A stretch of DNA of 64,000 bases, taken from positions 101,130 through 165,129 of the forward strand of contig NZ_BAXZ01000014.1 in assembly GCF_000684975.1 (NCBI RefSeq). Reading direction: 5' to 3'. The DNA comes from Paraburkholderia acidipaludis NBRC 101816 (lineage in GTDB: Bacteria > Pseudomonadota > Gammaproteobacteria > Burkholderiales > Burkholderiaceae). The position numbers and the translations under genes are program-made. Below, one piece after another: positions 32,312 through 41,618 of the stretch. The notes under the pieces were generated by a model that was not told the DNA's origin, ran no database searches, and worked only from the letters and a program-made list of their open reading frames with translations. Within the stretch, counting starts at the first letter, position 1. The number at the start of each line of letters is the position of its first letter.

Positions 32312-32899
32312 TTACTGCTTGATGCCCTCGGCCTGGATATGCAGCTTCGTCGCCATCTTGAAGCCGTATTGCTTGCCGAAGTCCACGCCATAATCGTCGC
32401 GGTTGAATTCGGCCTCGGCCTCCACGCCGCACACCTCGCGCTTGAGCATGGGATGCTGCATGCACTTGAACGACACGATCTCGAGCTTGAGCGGCCGCGT
32501 CACGCCGTGCAGCGTGAAGGTGCCGATCACCTCTTTCGGCGTGTCGCCGTCGAAAACGATCTGCGTGCCCTGGTAGGTCGCCGTGGGGTATTTCGCGGCG
32601 TCGAGGAATTCCGGCCCGGCGACGTGCTTGTCCAGCTCCGCATTGCCGGTCTGCACCGAGGCCGGATCGATCGTGACGTCCACGGTGCCTGTCTTTGCGG
32701 CGCGGTCCAGCGTGACTGTGCCCGTGGTCTTCGTGAACTTGCCGCGCCAGATCGAGAGTCCGTTGAGATGATCGGCTTCGAAGCTCGGGTAGGTGTGGTG
32801 CGGATCGAGCTGATAGGTGTCGGCGGCCACGGCCGACGCGGCGAACGACGCTGCACATACAGCAGCAGTCCCGATGGTCGCGCGTAGCATCGTATTCAA
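32312..32899 (-). CDS. YceI family periplasmic protein
   Basis: About 195 residues. A Sec signal peptide (MNTMLRATIGTAAVCAASFAASAVAA, cut likely before DTYQLDPHHT) is followed by a lipocalin-like YceI domain, a fold that binds isoprenoid-like amphiphiles. Motifs: DPHHTYPSFEADHLNGLSIWRGKF, GTVDVTIDPASVQTGNAELDKHV and FTLHGVTRPLKL. I place the start at TTG 32899 because AAGGAG lies six bases before it; ATG 32890 is nine bases further in and has no site of its own. The ligand and role here are unknown. Confidence 0.9.
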   Translation of the reverse strand: MNTMLRATIGTAAVCAASFAASAVAADTYQLDPHHTYPSFEADHLNGLSIWRGKFTKTTGTVTLDRAAKTGTVDVTIDPASVQTGNAELDKHVAGPEFLDAAKYPTATYQGTQIVFDGDTPKEVIGTFTLHGVTRPLKLEIVSFKCMQHPMLKREVCGVEAEAEFNRDDYGVDFGKQYGFKMATKLHIQAEGIKQ

Positions 32900-33276
32900 A
32901 AGCGTCTCCTTGACGGCGGGGGAAGACCGGGCGCTCCGCCACGCAACCGGAAAGCGGGCCGGCGAGCGGCGCAAAACGGGTTACATGAAGGTCACAAGAT
33001 ACAGCAGCGCCTTCGGTGCGTGCAGTTCGGTCATACATGAATCAACAAGCGTACCGCGGTTGAATGCAACCTGTGCGCAAACGTGGCACACTCCAGGCCC
33101 ATCATGCTATGCGAGTGTGGCCAGCGGCGCTTCGCAGGCCGAAAGAGTGTGGCCCGGCGCCTTTCGTTGCGCGCCGGCCCGCGTTTGGTAACATGGAGCA
33201 CAGCCGTCGCGCTTCTCCTGTCGCAGGCGGCAGCGTTGCCCGTCCCCGTTCACGTCGTTTTGCGTCATCTGCCCGC
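32900..33276. other. yceI-pqiA divergent intergenic region
   Basis: 377 bp between divergent genes. TAACAT at 33189-33194 could be a -10 for the pqi operon. An in-frame ATG at 33193 would extend PqiA by 28 residues of Arg/Ser-rich sequence, which I judge non-coding. I see no further structure. Confidence 0.45.
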
Positions 33277-34071
33277 ATGGCCCAGGACCCACTGATCGCG
33301 TGTCACGAATGCGACGCGCTCTACCGCAAGCCCCAGTTGCTCGGCCGGCAAACCGCCCGCTGCCCGCGCTGCGGCGCGACCCTCTACAACAGCGGGTCGG
33401 CGCAGCTCGACCGCATCTGCGCGATGACGCTTGCCGCGCTCATCACGTTCATCATCGCCCAATCGTTTCCTATCATCGAACTCGATGCGAACGGCATCGT
33501 CTCGGAATCGAGCCTGTTCGGCGCGCTCGTGGTCCTGTGGGGCGAGGACATGCAGATCATCGCGGTGATGGTGTTCTGCGCCACGGTCCTCTTTCCGCTC
33601 ACCGAACTCGTCGCCCTGCTCTACGTACTGCTGCCCATCCGGCGCGGCTTCATTCCGCCGGGGTTCAACCGGGTCCTGCGCGCGATCGAGTTCGTGCGCC
33701 CCTGGGGCATGCTCGAGGTGTTCATGCTCGGCGTGCTGATCACGATCGTGAAGATGGTGAGTCTCGCGCGCGTGATTCCCGAAACGGCGCTGTTCGCGTT
33801 CGGCGCGCTGACGCTCATGTTCACCGTCGTCGTGACCTTCGATGCCCGAACGCTCTGGGATATCGCCGACGCGCTGCGCGAGCGGAGCAAGCATGCCGGC
33901 ACACGGACCCGCCGGGACCGCAAGGCACATGCGACGGCTCCGGGCGCTGGCTCCGGCCATCCGGCCGCGCCGCCCGTGCCGGGTCAGCTCGCCGATCCCG
34001 ACATCCACGATCCGTCCGCGCCCATGCCGCCGCGCGGTAATCCGAAGCCCTCGGGCTCGTCTCCCCACTAG
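33277..34071 (+). CDS. PqiA-like membrane protein, first half-type copy
   Basis: 264-residue inner-membrane protein with a zinc-ribbon start (C9-x2-C12 ... C29-x2-C32, ACHECDALYR and RCPRCGATL) and four hydrophobic segments, ending in a polar Pro/Arg tail. E. coli PqiA holds two such zinc-ribbon/four-helix units in one chain; here they are two genes, this one and the next, 10 bp apart. PqiA is the membrane partner of the MCE protein PqiB in lipid transport across the envelope. The molecular role is inferred from the family. Confidence 0.88.
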   Translation: MAQDPLIACHECDALYRKPQLLGRQTARCPRCGATLYNSGSAQLDRICAMTLAALITFIIAQSFPIIELDANGIVSESSLFGALVVLWGEDMQIIAVMVFCATVLFPLTELVALLYVLLPIRRGFIPPGFNRVLRAIEFVRPWGMLEVFMLGVLITIVKMVSLARVIPETALFAFGALTLMFTVVVTFDARTLWDIADALRERSKHAGTRTRRDRKAHATAPGAGSGHPAAPPVPGQLADPDIHDPSAPMPPRGNPKPSGSSPH

Positions 34072-34081
34072 AGGCGCCGCC

Positions 34082-34744
34082 ATGAAATATGTGACCGCTA
34101 CGGAAGCTGGCCTGATTTCGTGCCACGCCTGCGGGCACGTGCAGCCGCACGTGCGCTCGGCCGCGCACCCGCGCTGCGGGCGCTGCAACGCGCGGCTGCA
34201 CGAGCGCCATCCGGACAGTCTCTCGCGCACCTGGGCGCTGCTCATCGCCGCGGCGGTGCTGTACATCCCGGCCAACCTGCTGCCGGTCATGCACACGGCC
34301 TCGCTCGTCGGCGACGAGGACGACACGATCATGAGCGGCATCGTGTACTTCTGGACCTCGGGTTCGTGGCCGCTTGCGGTGATCGTGTTCATCGCCAGCA
34401 TTCTCGTGCCGATGATGAAGCTCTTCGTGCTCGCGCTGCTCGCCTTCACGGCGGGGCGCCGCTCGACCTGGCGCCCGGTCGAGCGCACGAAGCTGTACCG
34501 GATCGTCGAGTTCATCGGCCGCTGGTCGATGCTGGACATCTTCGTTGTGACGCTGACGGTTGCGCTGGTACGCTTCCAGTCGCTGGCCGTGATCACGGCG
34601 CGCCCGGGTGCGATCGCATTCGGTTCGGTCGTGATCCTGACCATGCTGGCGTCGATGCAGTTCGACCCGCGCCTGATCTGGGACCCCGTGGACGACGATA
34701 AACAGAAGCCAACGCACTACTCTCAGGATCGCCCCCATGAATAA
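34082..34744 (+). CDS. PqiA-like membrane protein, second half-type copy
   Basis: 220 residues with the same plan as its upstream neighbour: zinc ribbon C14-x2-C17 ... C32-x2-C35 (ISCHACGHV, RCGRCNARL), then four hydrophobic helices with the PqiA block LYIPANLLPVMHTASL and KLYRIVEFIGRWSMLDIFVV. It overlaps the start of pqiB by 8 bases (34737-34744), so translation is probably coupled. Together the two genes equal one E. coli PqiA. Confidence 0.9.
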   Translation: MKYVTATEAGLISCHACGHVQPHVRSAAHPRCGRCNARLHERHPDSLSRTWALLIAAAVLYIPANLLPVMHTASLVGDEDDTIMSGIVYFWTSGSWPLAVIVFIASILVPMMKLFVLALLAFTAGRRSTWRPVERTKLYRIVEFIGRWSMLDIFVVTLTVALVRFQSLAVITARPGAIAFGSVVILTMLASMQFDPRLIWDPVDDDKQKPTHYSQDRPHE

Positions 34745-36374
34745 CCCGAAAGGACCGACTCCGCCTTCCGCGGGCGGCCCGCTCCCACCCGAGCTGCCCG
34801 AGCCCGAGATCGTCAAGCCGAAGCGCTGGCTGCCCTCGCTCGTCTGGATCGTGCCGCTCGTCGCCGCGCTGATCGGCGTCGCGCTCGTGGTGAAATCCGT
34901 GGCCACGCGCGGCCCCACCATCACGATCAGCTTCGCGAACGCCGAAGGCCTCGAGCCCGGCAAGACCAAGGTGAAATACAAGGACGTCGACATCGGCTCC
35001 GTGCGCGCCATCAAGCTTGCGCCGAACCTCTCGCACGTGCTCGTCACCGTCGAGCTGACCAAGGACGCCGAAGCGTTTGCCGTGAAGGACAGCCGCTTCT
35101 GGGTGGTGCGCCCGCGCATCGGCGCGAGCGGCGTCTCGGGGCTCTCCACGCTGCTCTCGGGCTCCTACATCGGCGCCGACGCGGGCCGCTCGAAAGAGAC
35201 CGTCAGCGACTTCGTCGGGCTCGAAGCGCCGCCCGCCGTCACGATCGACGAGAAGGGCCACCGCTACACGCTGCACAGCGATACGCTCGGCTCGCTCGAC
35301 ATCGGCACGCCGATCTTCTACCGGCGCATCCAGGTGGGCCAGGTAACGGGCTACTCGCTCGACCAGGACGGCACGGGCGTCACCGTGCAGGTGTTCGTCA
35401 GCGCGCCGTACGACCAGTACGTCGGCGCCAACACGCGCTGGTGGCACGCGAGCGGCGTGAACGTGCAGCTCGACTCCAGCGGCATCAAGGTGGACACGCA
35501 GTCGCTCGCGACCATCGTGGTGGGCGGGCTGGCGTTCCAGGCGCCGCCGGGTAAGGCGATGGGTCCGCAGGCCCCCGAAAACGCCACCTTCAACCTCGCC
35601 GACAACGAATCCGATGCCATGCGCGAGCCCGATGGCACGCCGGTACGCGTCGTCATGTACTTCAACCAGTCGCTGCGCGGCCTTTCGGTGGGCGCGGCGG
35701 TGGACTTCCGCGGCATCGTGCTGGGCCAGGTCACCGATATCGGCATCGAGTACGACCCGAAGGAGCACAATTTCGCGATGCCGGTCACGATCGACCTGTA
35801 TCCGATGCGCCTCTCGCGTCGCATACACGGCGAGAGCCCGGCGCCGCATACGCCCGAGGGCCGCGAGCTGCTTACGCGTCTCGTGCAGCGCGGGCTGCGC
35901 GGCCAGTTGCGCACGGGCAATCTGCTCACGGGTCAGCTTTACGTGGCGCTCGACATCTTCCCGAAGGCCCCGCCGGCCACGGCGAATGTCGACCGCGACC
36001 CGATCGAGCTGCCCACCATCCCGAACTCGCTCGAGGAACTGCAGCTGCAGGTGGCCGACATTGCGAAGAAGCTCGACAAGATTCCGTTCGACCAGATCGG
36101 CACGAATCTGAACGAGTCGCTCAAGAGCGCCAACCAGCTCTTCGCGCAGGTCAACGACCAGATGCTGCCGCAGATGCGCGGCACGCTCGACGAAGCCCAG
36201 AAAACCTTCGCCGCGGCGCAGGCCACGCTGCAGCAGGATTCGCCGCTGCAGTCGGACGTGCATCAGGCCATGACGGAGCTCACGCGCACGCTGCAGTCGC
36301 TCAACGCGCTGTCCGACTATCTGGAACGCCACCCCGAATCGCTCTTGCGCGGCAAATCAGGAGATAACCCATGA
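34737..36374 (+). CDS. pqiB: Intermembrane transport protein PqiB (MCE domains)
   Basis: 545-residue protein with one N-terminal membrane helix (LPSLVWIVPLVAALIGVALVV) and three MCE domains in tandem. The clearest repeats start at ITISFANAEGLEPGKTKVKYKDVDIG, YTLHSDTLGSLDIGTPIFYRRIQVGQV and VVMYFNQSLRGLSVGAAVDFRGIVLGQV. A C-terminal helical stretch (LEELQLQVADIAKKLDKI...) should form the needle. In E. coli PqiB hexamers make a tunnel across the periplasm for lipids. It overlaps the second pqiA gene at its start and pqiC (ATGA) at its end. Confidence 0.94.
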   Translation: MNNPKGPTPPSAGGPLPPELPEPEIVKPKRWLPSLVWIVPLVAALIGVALVVKSVATRGPTITISFANAEGLEPGKTKVKYKDVDIGSVRAIKLAPNLSHVLVTVELTKDAEAFAVKDSRFWVVRPRIGASGVSGLSTLLSGSYIGADAGRSKETVSDFVGLEAPPAVTIDEKGHRYTLHSDTLGSLDIGTPIFYRRIQVGQVTGYSLDQDGTGVTVQVFVSAPYDQYVGANTRWWHASGVNVQLDSSGIKVDTQSLATIVVGGLAFQAPPGKAMGPQAPENATFNLADNESDAMREPDGTPVRVVMYFNQSLRGLSVGAAVDFRGIVLGQVTDIGIEYDPKEHNFAMPVTIDLYPMRLSRRIHGESPAPHTPEGRELLTRLVQRGLRGQLRTGNLLTGQLYVALDIFPKAPPATANVDRDPIELPTIPNSLEELQLQVADIAKKLDKIPFDQIGTNLNESLKSANQLFAQVNDQMLPQMRGTLDEAQKTFAAAQATLQQDSPLQSDVHQAMTELTRTLQSLNALSDYLERHPESLLRGKSGDNP

Positions 36375-37123
36375 TGTTCGACCGGCTCCTCAAGCGCACC
36401 GCCGCAGCCGGCTGCCCCGTGCGCGCCGTGCCTGGCGCACGCGTCGCCGCACTGGCGCTCGCCGCCGCGACGGCCGTGCTGGCCGGCTGCTCGTCGCCGC
36501 CCAGCCAGTTCTACACGCTGAGCCCGACCGGCGATGCCGCGCGCACCGCGCCGGCGGCCAATCCGGCCTGGCTGATCGAGCTCCCGCCGATCGACGTGCC
36601 GCCGCAGGTGGCCAAGGCACAGTTCGTCGTGCAGACGAGCGACAGCCAGGTCAAGGTGCTCGAAGAGCGGCGCTGGTCGTCGATGCCCGGCGACGAGATC
36701 CGCCGCGCGCTGTCGGGCGACCTCACGCAGCAGTTGGGCACCATCGACGTGTACGGCTCGCCATACCCTGCCGGCGTGCCCGTGTATCGCATAAGCGTGC
36801 GGGTCCAGCGCTTCGAATCGTGGCCCGACTCGCACGCGCTCATCGACGCCGTCTGGAGCGTGCGCTCGCTCGCCACGCAGGCGGTCGTGACCTGCCGCAG
36901 CGTGATCGACGAACCGGTCGCTCCCGGCTACGACGCGCTCGTCGACGGGCACCGGCGCGCGGTCGAGGTGCTTTCGACGGCGATCTCGAGCGGCGTGCGC
37001 GCGGTTGCGGCCGCGCCGCAGCCTGCCGCGTCGGCGGCCGGCGGCAAAAAGTCCGACCATCGCCCCACGCCGGTGAGCGGCATTGCGTGCCCGTCCGCAG
37101 CGGCGGGCAACGGCGCCGGCTGA
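36371..37123 (+). CDS. pqiC: PqiC-type outer-membrane lipoprotein
   Basis: 250-residue ABC-type transport auxiliary lipoprotein (DUF330 group). The lipobox LAGC puts the lipidated Cys at residue 40 and is followed by SSPPSQFYTLSP, the usual start of this family. The rest contains IELPPIDVPPQVAKAQFVV and a low-complexity Ala/Gly tail. PqiC anchors the PqiB tunnel to the outer membrane. The start overlaps the pqiB stop by four bases, so it is the last gene of the core operon. Confidence 0.9.
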   Translation: MMFDRLLKRTAAAGCPVRAVPGARVAALALAAATAVLAGCSSPPSQFYTLSPTGDAARTAPAANPAWLIELPPIDVPPQVAKAQFVVQTSDSQVKVLEERRWSSMPGDEIRRALSGDLTQQLGTIDVYGSPYPAGVPVYRISVRVQRFESWPDSHALIDAVWSVRSLATQAVVTCRSVIDEPVAPGYDALVDGHRRAVEVLSTAISSGVRAVAAAPQPAASAAGGKKSDHRPTPVSGIACPSAAAGNGAG

Positions 37124-37195
37124 CCTCCCGCGCCGTGCCCCGCGCGGCGGCGCCCTGCGCCCGTCGCGCAGGGCCGGCGCACCAGCTCATCCTCC

Positions 37196-39403
37196 ATGTT
37201 CCGCACGTTCACGACCCTCTGGAAAAAGTGGCGCGCCTCGCGCAGCGCCGGCCATCAGCTCGACGCGCTGCTCGCCGTCGCCGACGCCGACGCCCCTTAC
37301 GCGGAGCGCAGCGACTGGCTGATCGAGCTCGCGCACTGGATTCACCGAGGCGGCAAGCTCGACGCCGTGGCCAGCGCTCCGGACACCGCCGACGCCGCGC
37401 CCGGCAAGCCGCACCGCGCGCCGCCGGAGCATGCGCGCGTGCGCTACCTGCTGCACGTGCTCGACCGCAATCCGACGTGGAAAGCGAACGTGGGCGCCAT
37501 GGTGCGCGAATTGCTGCGCGAGACCGACAGCATCTCGCTCCTGTGCGACGCCGGCATGCCGGTGCATTCCGGTCTCGTCGGCTCGCTCATGGAGCGCATC
37601 CAGGCGCAGCTGATTCCGCCCGCGCCGAACCGCCGCGACCTGGCGGCGCTGGTCGCGCTGATGTTTCCGGCCGCGCACGACCCCGAATGGATCGCGACGC
37701 TGCCGCTCGATCTGCTGAGCCGCCTGCGGGCGTTGATTGCCGGGCCGCAGGAGCAGGCGGCGGCCGAGGCATCGGTCGCCGCCGCCCGCGTTGCGAGTGC
37801 CGCCGCGCCCGCGGACGGCGCACCGGAATCGGCCGCCAGCACCGGAGCAGAGCCGCGCCCGAGCGACTTTTCCGTGGGTCTGCTGACAGCGCTCCACAAC
37901 CTCACTTGCCAGATCAGCTCGACCGGGCTTTCGCCGACGGTGCGCAGCCGCCTGTCGAGCGACGACGCCCGCGTCGCCGTCGAACGTCTGCCGTTCTTCC
38001 GCCTGACCCGCGCGATGCTCGCCGTCGAGAATGCGCGCGACGCGGGCGAGCCCGACCGGCTGCTGCAGGAAGTCGCGTGGCTGCGCGTCCTGCTGGACGG
38101 CTGCCGCGAGGCCACCGACGACGTCTTCGCGCACCTCTACCGCAACGGCGTGCGCGTCGACACGGTGTTCCAGGTCGAACGCATGCGCATGCGGGTGCTG
38201 CGGGCAGAACGGCTGCTCGACGCATGGATGGCTTCCGACGATCTGCATGTGCAGGCGCGCCTTGTCGCGGACCTCGTGAAAGCGAACCAGGCGAGCCAGA
38301 GCGTGACGCACCTGCTGCGCAGCAACTTCGCGCTGCTCTCGCGCAAGGTGGTCGAGCTCTCCGCCGACACCGGCGAGCACTACATCGCCCGCGACCGCGC
38401 CGAATATCTGACGATGCTGCGCATGGCCGCCGGCGGCGGGCTCGTGACGGCGGTGACGGTGTACGTGAAGTTCGGCATCACGGGCGCGCATCTGCCTTCG
38501 ATGATCGAGGGCGTGTTCGCGGGGCTCAACTACGCGGTGAGCTTCCTCGTCATGCACTTCTGCCATTTCTCGCTTGCCACCAAGCAGCCGGCCATGACCG
38601 CCCCGACGCTTGCCCGCGAACTCGACGGCGCCGACGAGCCGGCCGGGCGCACGCGCTTCGTCTCGTCGGTGGTGGCGCTGATCCGCACCCAGGCGGCGGC
38701 CGTGCTCGGCAACGTGCTGCTCGTGTTCCCCGCCTGCCTCGCGATCCAGCTCGTGTGCGGCTGGCTGTTCCACGCCAACCTGATCTCCCCGGCGAAGGCG
38801 CACGCCACGCTCCAGTCGTTCTCGCTCGTCGGCCCGACACCGTTTTACGCGGCGCTGACCGGCGTGCTGCTGTGGGCCTCGAGCGTGTTCTCCGGCTGGG
38901 CCGACAACTGGTTCGTGCTGCATCGCGTGGAAGACGCGCTCGCCTGGAACCGGCGCCTGCGCATGACGCTCGGCACCACGGGCGCCGCGCGTTTCGCGCA
39001 TTTTTGCCGCGTCAACGTAGCGGGCGTGTGGGGCAATGTCGTCCTCGGGCTCATGCTCGGGATCGTGCCGGCCATCGTTTCGGCGATGGCGTTCCATTTC
39101 GAAGTGCGGCACGTGACGCTTTCGGCCGGCTCGATCGGCGTCGCGATGGGCGTGCTCGGCACCGCTACGCTCAGGTCCGGCGAACTCTGGTGGGCCGTTG
39201 CGGGCGTGGCCAGCATGGCGGTGCTGAACGTGACGGTGAGCTTCGCGTTTGCGCTGCAGATGGCGCTGCGCTCGCGCGACCTCGGGCGCAAGGACGTGCG
39301 CCCGATCATGCGCGCGATCTGGCGGCGCATCACGCGGCATCCGACCGACCTCGTATGGCCGATGCGCGCGCGGCAGAACACGGACGAGGCCGGGGGGCAT
39401 TGA
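37196..39403 (+). CDS. Gcr-type 'site-specific recombinase' family membrane protein
   Basis: 735-residue protein of the family named after Neisseria Gcr (SpecificRecomb). The N-terminal half is soluble and helical (MFRTFTTLWKKWRAS..., LLHVLDRNPTWKANVGAMVRELL). The C-terminal half has several hydrophobic helices (NYAVSFLVMHFCHFSLATKQPAMTA; LGNVLLVFPACLAIQLVCGW; VVLGLMLGIVPAIVSAMAF). Despite the name it shows no serine or tyrosine recombinase catalytic motif that I can see, and a membrane role is more likely. It follows pqiC by 72 bp. Confidence 0.8.
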   Translation: MFRTFTTLWKKWRASRSAGHQLDALLAVADADAPYAERSDWLIELAHWIHRGGKLDAVASAPDTADAAPGKPHRAPPEHARVRYLLHVLDRNPTWKANVGAMVRELLRETDSISLLCDAGMPVHSGLVGSLMERIQAQLIPPAPNRRDLAALVALMFPAAHDPEWIATLPLDLLSRLRALIAGPQEQAAAEASVAAARVASAAAPADGAPESAASTGAEPRPSDFSVGLLTALHNLTCQISSTGLSPTVRSRLSSDDARVAVERLPFFRLTRAMLAVENARDAGEPDRLLQEVAWLRVLLDGCREATDDVFAHLYRNGVRVDTVFQVERMRMRVLRAERLLDAWMASDDLHVQARLVADLVKANQASQSVTHLLRSNFALLSRKVVELSADTGEHYIARDRAEYLTMLRMAAGGGLVTAVTVYVKFGITGAHLPSMIEGVFAGLNYAVSFLVMHFCHFSLATKQPAMTAPTLARELDGADEPAGRTRFVSSVVALIRTQAAAVLGNVLLVFPACLAIQLVCGWLFHANLISPAKAHATLQSFSLVGPTPFYAALTGVLLWASSVFSGWADNWFVLHRVEDALAWNRRLRMTLGTTGAARFAHFCRVNVAGVWGNVVLGLMLGIVPAIVSAMAFHFEVRHVTLSAGSIGVAMGVLGTATLRSGELWWAVAGVASMAVLNVTVSFAFALQMALRSRDLGRKDVRPIMRAIWRRITRHPTDLVWPMRARQNTDEAGGH

Positions 39404-39500
39404 AGCAGACATTGAAGCGGATACTGAAGCGGCCGCCGGGACGGGCCGCCCTCGCAACCCGCGTACAATAGCGCCTTCCCCGCAGCGTCCCTTCCCCCTC

Positions 39501-40823
39501 ATGTCTTTCGAATTCTTTGCCCCCTGCCCGCGCGGCCTCGAAGCCGCGCTCGCCGCCGAACTGGCCGAAACCGCCACACGGCGCCTGCCGCCCGGCGCGC
39601 TCACGGTGGGCGCCGACGTGCCCGGCGGCGTGCATTTCCGCGGCAACTGGGCCGGCGGCATGGCCGCGAACCTGCACTCGCGCATTGCGAGCCGCGTGCT
39701 CATGAAGATCGCCCAGGGCCCGTATCGCGGCGAGCAGGACATCTACACGCTCGCCTCCGGACAGCGTTGGGAACAGTGGTTCACGCCGAACGACACGCTG
39801 CGCGTCGACATCACGGCGATCAAGTCGCCGCTGCGCAGCCTGGAATTCGCGACGCTGCGCGTGAAGGACGCGATCTGCGACCGCATGCGCTCGAAGGCCG
39901 GCGCGCGCCCGAGCATCGACACCGCGTATCCCGACGTGCGCGTCTTTGCGTTCCTCACGGCCGGCGAGTGCACGCTCTACCTCGACACCTCCGGAGAGCC
40001 GCTCTTCAAGCGCGGCTGGCGCCTCGACAAGGGCGCCGCGCCGCTGCGCGAGAATCTCGCCGCCGGCATCCTGCGCCTGACCGGCTGGACGCCCGGCACG
40101 CCGCTCTATGATCCGATGTGCGGCAGCGGCACCTTCCTCGCCGAAGCAGCGCAGGTGGCGCTCGACATCGCGCCGGGACTCGAGCGCAGTTTCGGCTTCG
40201 AGCGTCTCAAGCAGTTCGACTCCGCTGCCTGGCGCCACCTGAAAAGCGAGGCGAACACCGCGCGCAACGCGGCGCAAAGCCGTCCGCACGAATTGCAGAT
40301 TTACGGCAGCGACATTTCGGACGTGATGCTGGAGAAGGCGCGCGCCAACTTCGCACGCGCCGGGCTCGGCAGCGTGCCGCTCAAGCAGATCGACGCGCGC
40401 AACATGACGCCGCCCGCGGACGCGCCCGGCATTCTCGTGGCGAACCCGCCGTATGGCGAGCGGATCGAAGTGCGCGGCCGCAACGCGCGAGGCGAGGCGC
40501 GGCCCACCGCGCGCTCGATGCGCGACGATCGCGATGACCGGGACAACGGCGACGAAGGTTTCCGCCGCGCCGAAACCGATGCGCCCGACAGCGAGTTCTT
40601 CCAGGCGCTGGGCGACGCGCTCAAGCAGCGCTTCACGGGCTGGCGCGCCTTCGTGCTGACGTCGGACCGCAAGCTGCCCGGTCAACTGCGCCTGCGCGAG
40701 TCCGCGAAGACGCCGCTCTTCAACGGCGCGCTCGAATGCCGGCTGTTCCGCTTCGACCTGATCGCCGGCAGCGTGCGCCAACGTCCCGCCAGCAGCGGCG
40801 CGCAGACGGACGACCACGCCTGA
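39501..40823 (+). CDS. RlmL/YcbY-type THUMP-domain RNA methyltransferase
   Basis: 440 residues. An N-terminal ferredoxin-like and THUMP region (MSFEFFAPCPRGLEAALAAELAE; RVFAFLTAGECTLYLDTSGEPLFKRGWR) is followed by a class I SAM methyltransferase domain with DPMCGSGTFLAEAA (SAM loop) and VANPPYGERIE (amino-methyl catalytic motif). This matches the N2-guanine 23S rRNA enzyme RlmL without its second, RlmK, half. A charged insertion of about 40 residues follows the NPPY motif. TACAAT at 39464-39469 may be its own -10 box. The target base is inferred. Confidence 0.9.
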   Translation: MSFEFFAPCPRGLEAALAAELAETATRRLPPGALTVGADVPGGVHFRGNWAGGMAANLHSRIASRVLMKIAQGPYRGEQDIYTLASGQRWEQWFTPNDTLRVDITAIKSPLRSLEFATLRVKDAICDRMRSKAGARPSIDTAYPDVRVFAFLTAGECTLYLDTSGEPLFKRGWRLDKGAAPLRENLAAGILRLTGWTPGTPLYDPMCGSGTFLAEAAQVALDIAPGLERSFGFERLKQFDSAAWRHLKSEANTARNAAQSRPHELQIYGSDISDVMLEKARANFARAGLGSVPLKQIDARNMTPPADAPGILVANPPYGERIEVRGRNARGEARPTARSMRDDRDDRDNGDEGFRRAETDAPDSEFFQALGDALKQRFTGWRAFVLTSDRKLPGQLRLRESAKTPLFNGALECRLFRFDLIAGSVRQRPASSGAQTDDHA

Positions 40824-41041
40824 CCGGGCAACGGCGCCCGCCCTCGCACTGCGAGCGGGCGCCGCGCGGCCCTCGATACACCGCCGGAAAATCTTCGCAC
40901 TCCAGACATAGCCCCGCCTCGCCGACGGTTGCCGATCGCTGCTGACAGTACGTTGTCAGCAGCAGCCAGGCACACTTCCCTTACGCCATCCGGCGAATCC
41001 GCCCTGTCCACCGTCAGTAGTCCGCATCCGAGGAGCGCATC

Positions 41042-41431
41042 ATGTCGACCGAAGCATCCCGTGTCATCTCGTGGTTCGAAATTCCCGCGCACGATCTGGA
41101 GCGCGCCGCCCGCTTCTATGAAACGGCGCTCGATACGTCGCTGCAGCGCGAAGTGTTCGGCGGCGTGCCGATGGCGCTGTTCACGCACACCGAGGCCGAA
41201 ACCGGCGGCTGCATCGTCTTCAATCCGCAGGACTTGAAGCCGGATTCGAAAGGCGTGCTCGTGTACCTGAACGCCCAGCCTTCCGTGACGGCGGTGCTCG
41301 ACCGCGTCGAGAAGGCCGGCGGCAAGAAGCAGGGGCCGGCACTCGAGTTGCCGAACAACTATGGGTACATCGGCTTCTTCCTCGATACCGAAGGCAACCG
41401 CATCGGGCTGCACGCGGCGAAGCTCGCCTGA
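41042..41431 (+). CDS. VOC family protein (glyoxalase/bleomycin-resistance fold)
   Basis: 129-residue single-domain vicinal-oxygen-chelate protein with two beta-alpha-beta-beta-beta units: SRVISWFEIPAHDLERAARFYETAL at the start and ELPNNYGYIGFFLDTEGNRIGLHA at the end. Metal-ligand-like residues include the final Glu and Gly-His positions, but I cannot assign a substrate. GAGGAGCGCATC precedes ATG 41042. It lies about 190 bp upstream of a WYL-domain regulator on the same strand, a frequent pairing in which the regulator controls the enzyme. Confidence 0.85.
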   Translation: MSTEASRVISWFEIPAHDLERAARFYETALDTSLQREVFGGVPMALFTHTEAETGGCIVFNPQDLKPDSKGVLVYLNAQPSVTAVLDRVEKAGGKKQGPALELPNNYGYIGFFLDTEGNRIGLHAAKLA

Positions 41432-41618
41432 GGCATGGGTCACGCGGCGGCGCGGCCGGTTTGCGAGCGAGCGAACGGCCGCTCAGCGCCCGCCTTTGCG
41501 GGCATTGCCCGCGACCGGCGGCCCTCATGCGAGCGGCGCTATCATCGCGGCAGCGGCCGCTCTCAGCCAGGCGGCCGCCCCCTCGCCGATACTTCGTTGA
41601 CCCCACGCGCTTTCGCCT

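Noticed and set aside
33193..33276. 28-residue N-terminal extension of the first PqiA-like protein
   Set aside because: Arg/Ser-rich with no family match; the zinc ribbon normally begins a few residues from the start, as with ATG 33277.
37187..39742. 851-codon minus-strand frame opposite the Gcr-type gene
   Set aside because: Shadow frame without motifs.
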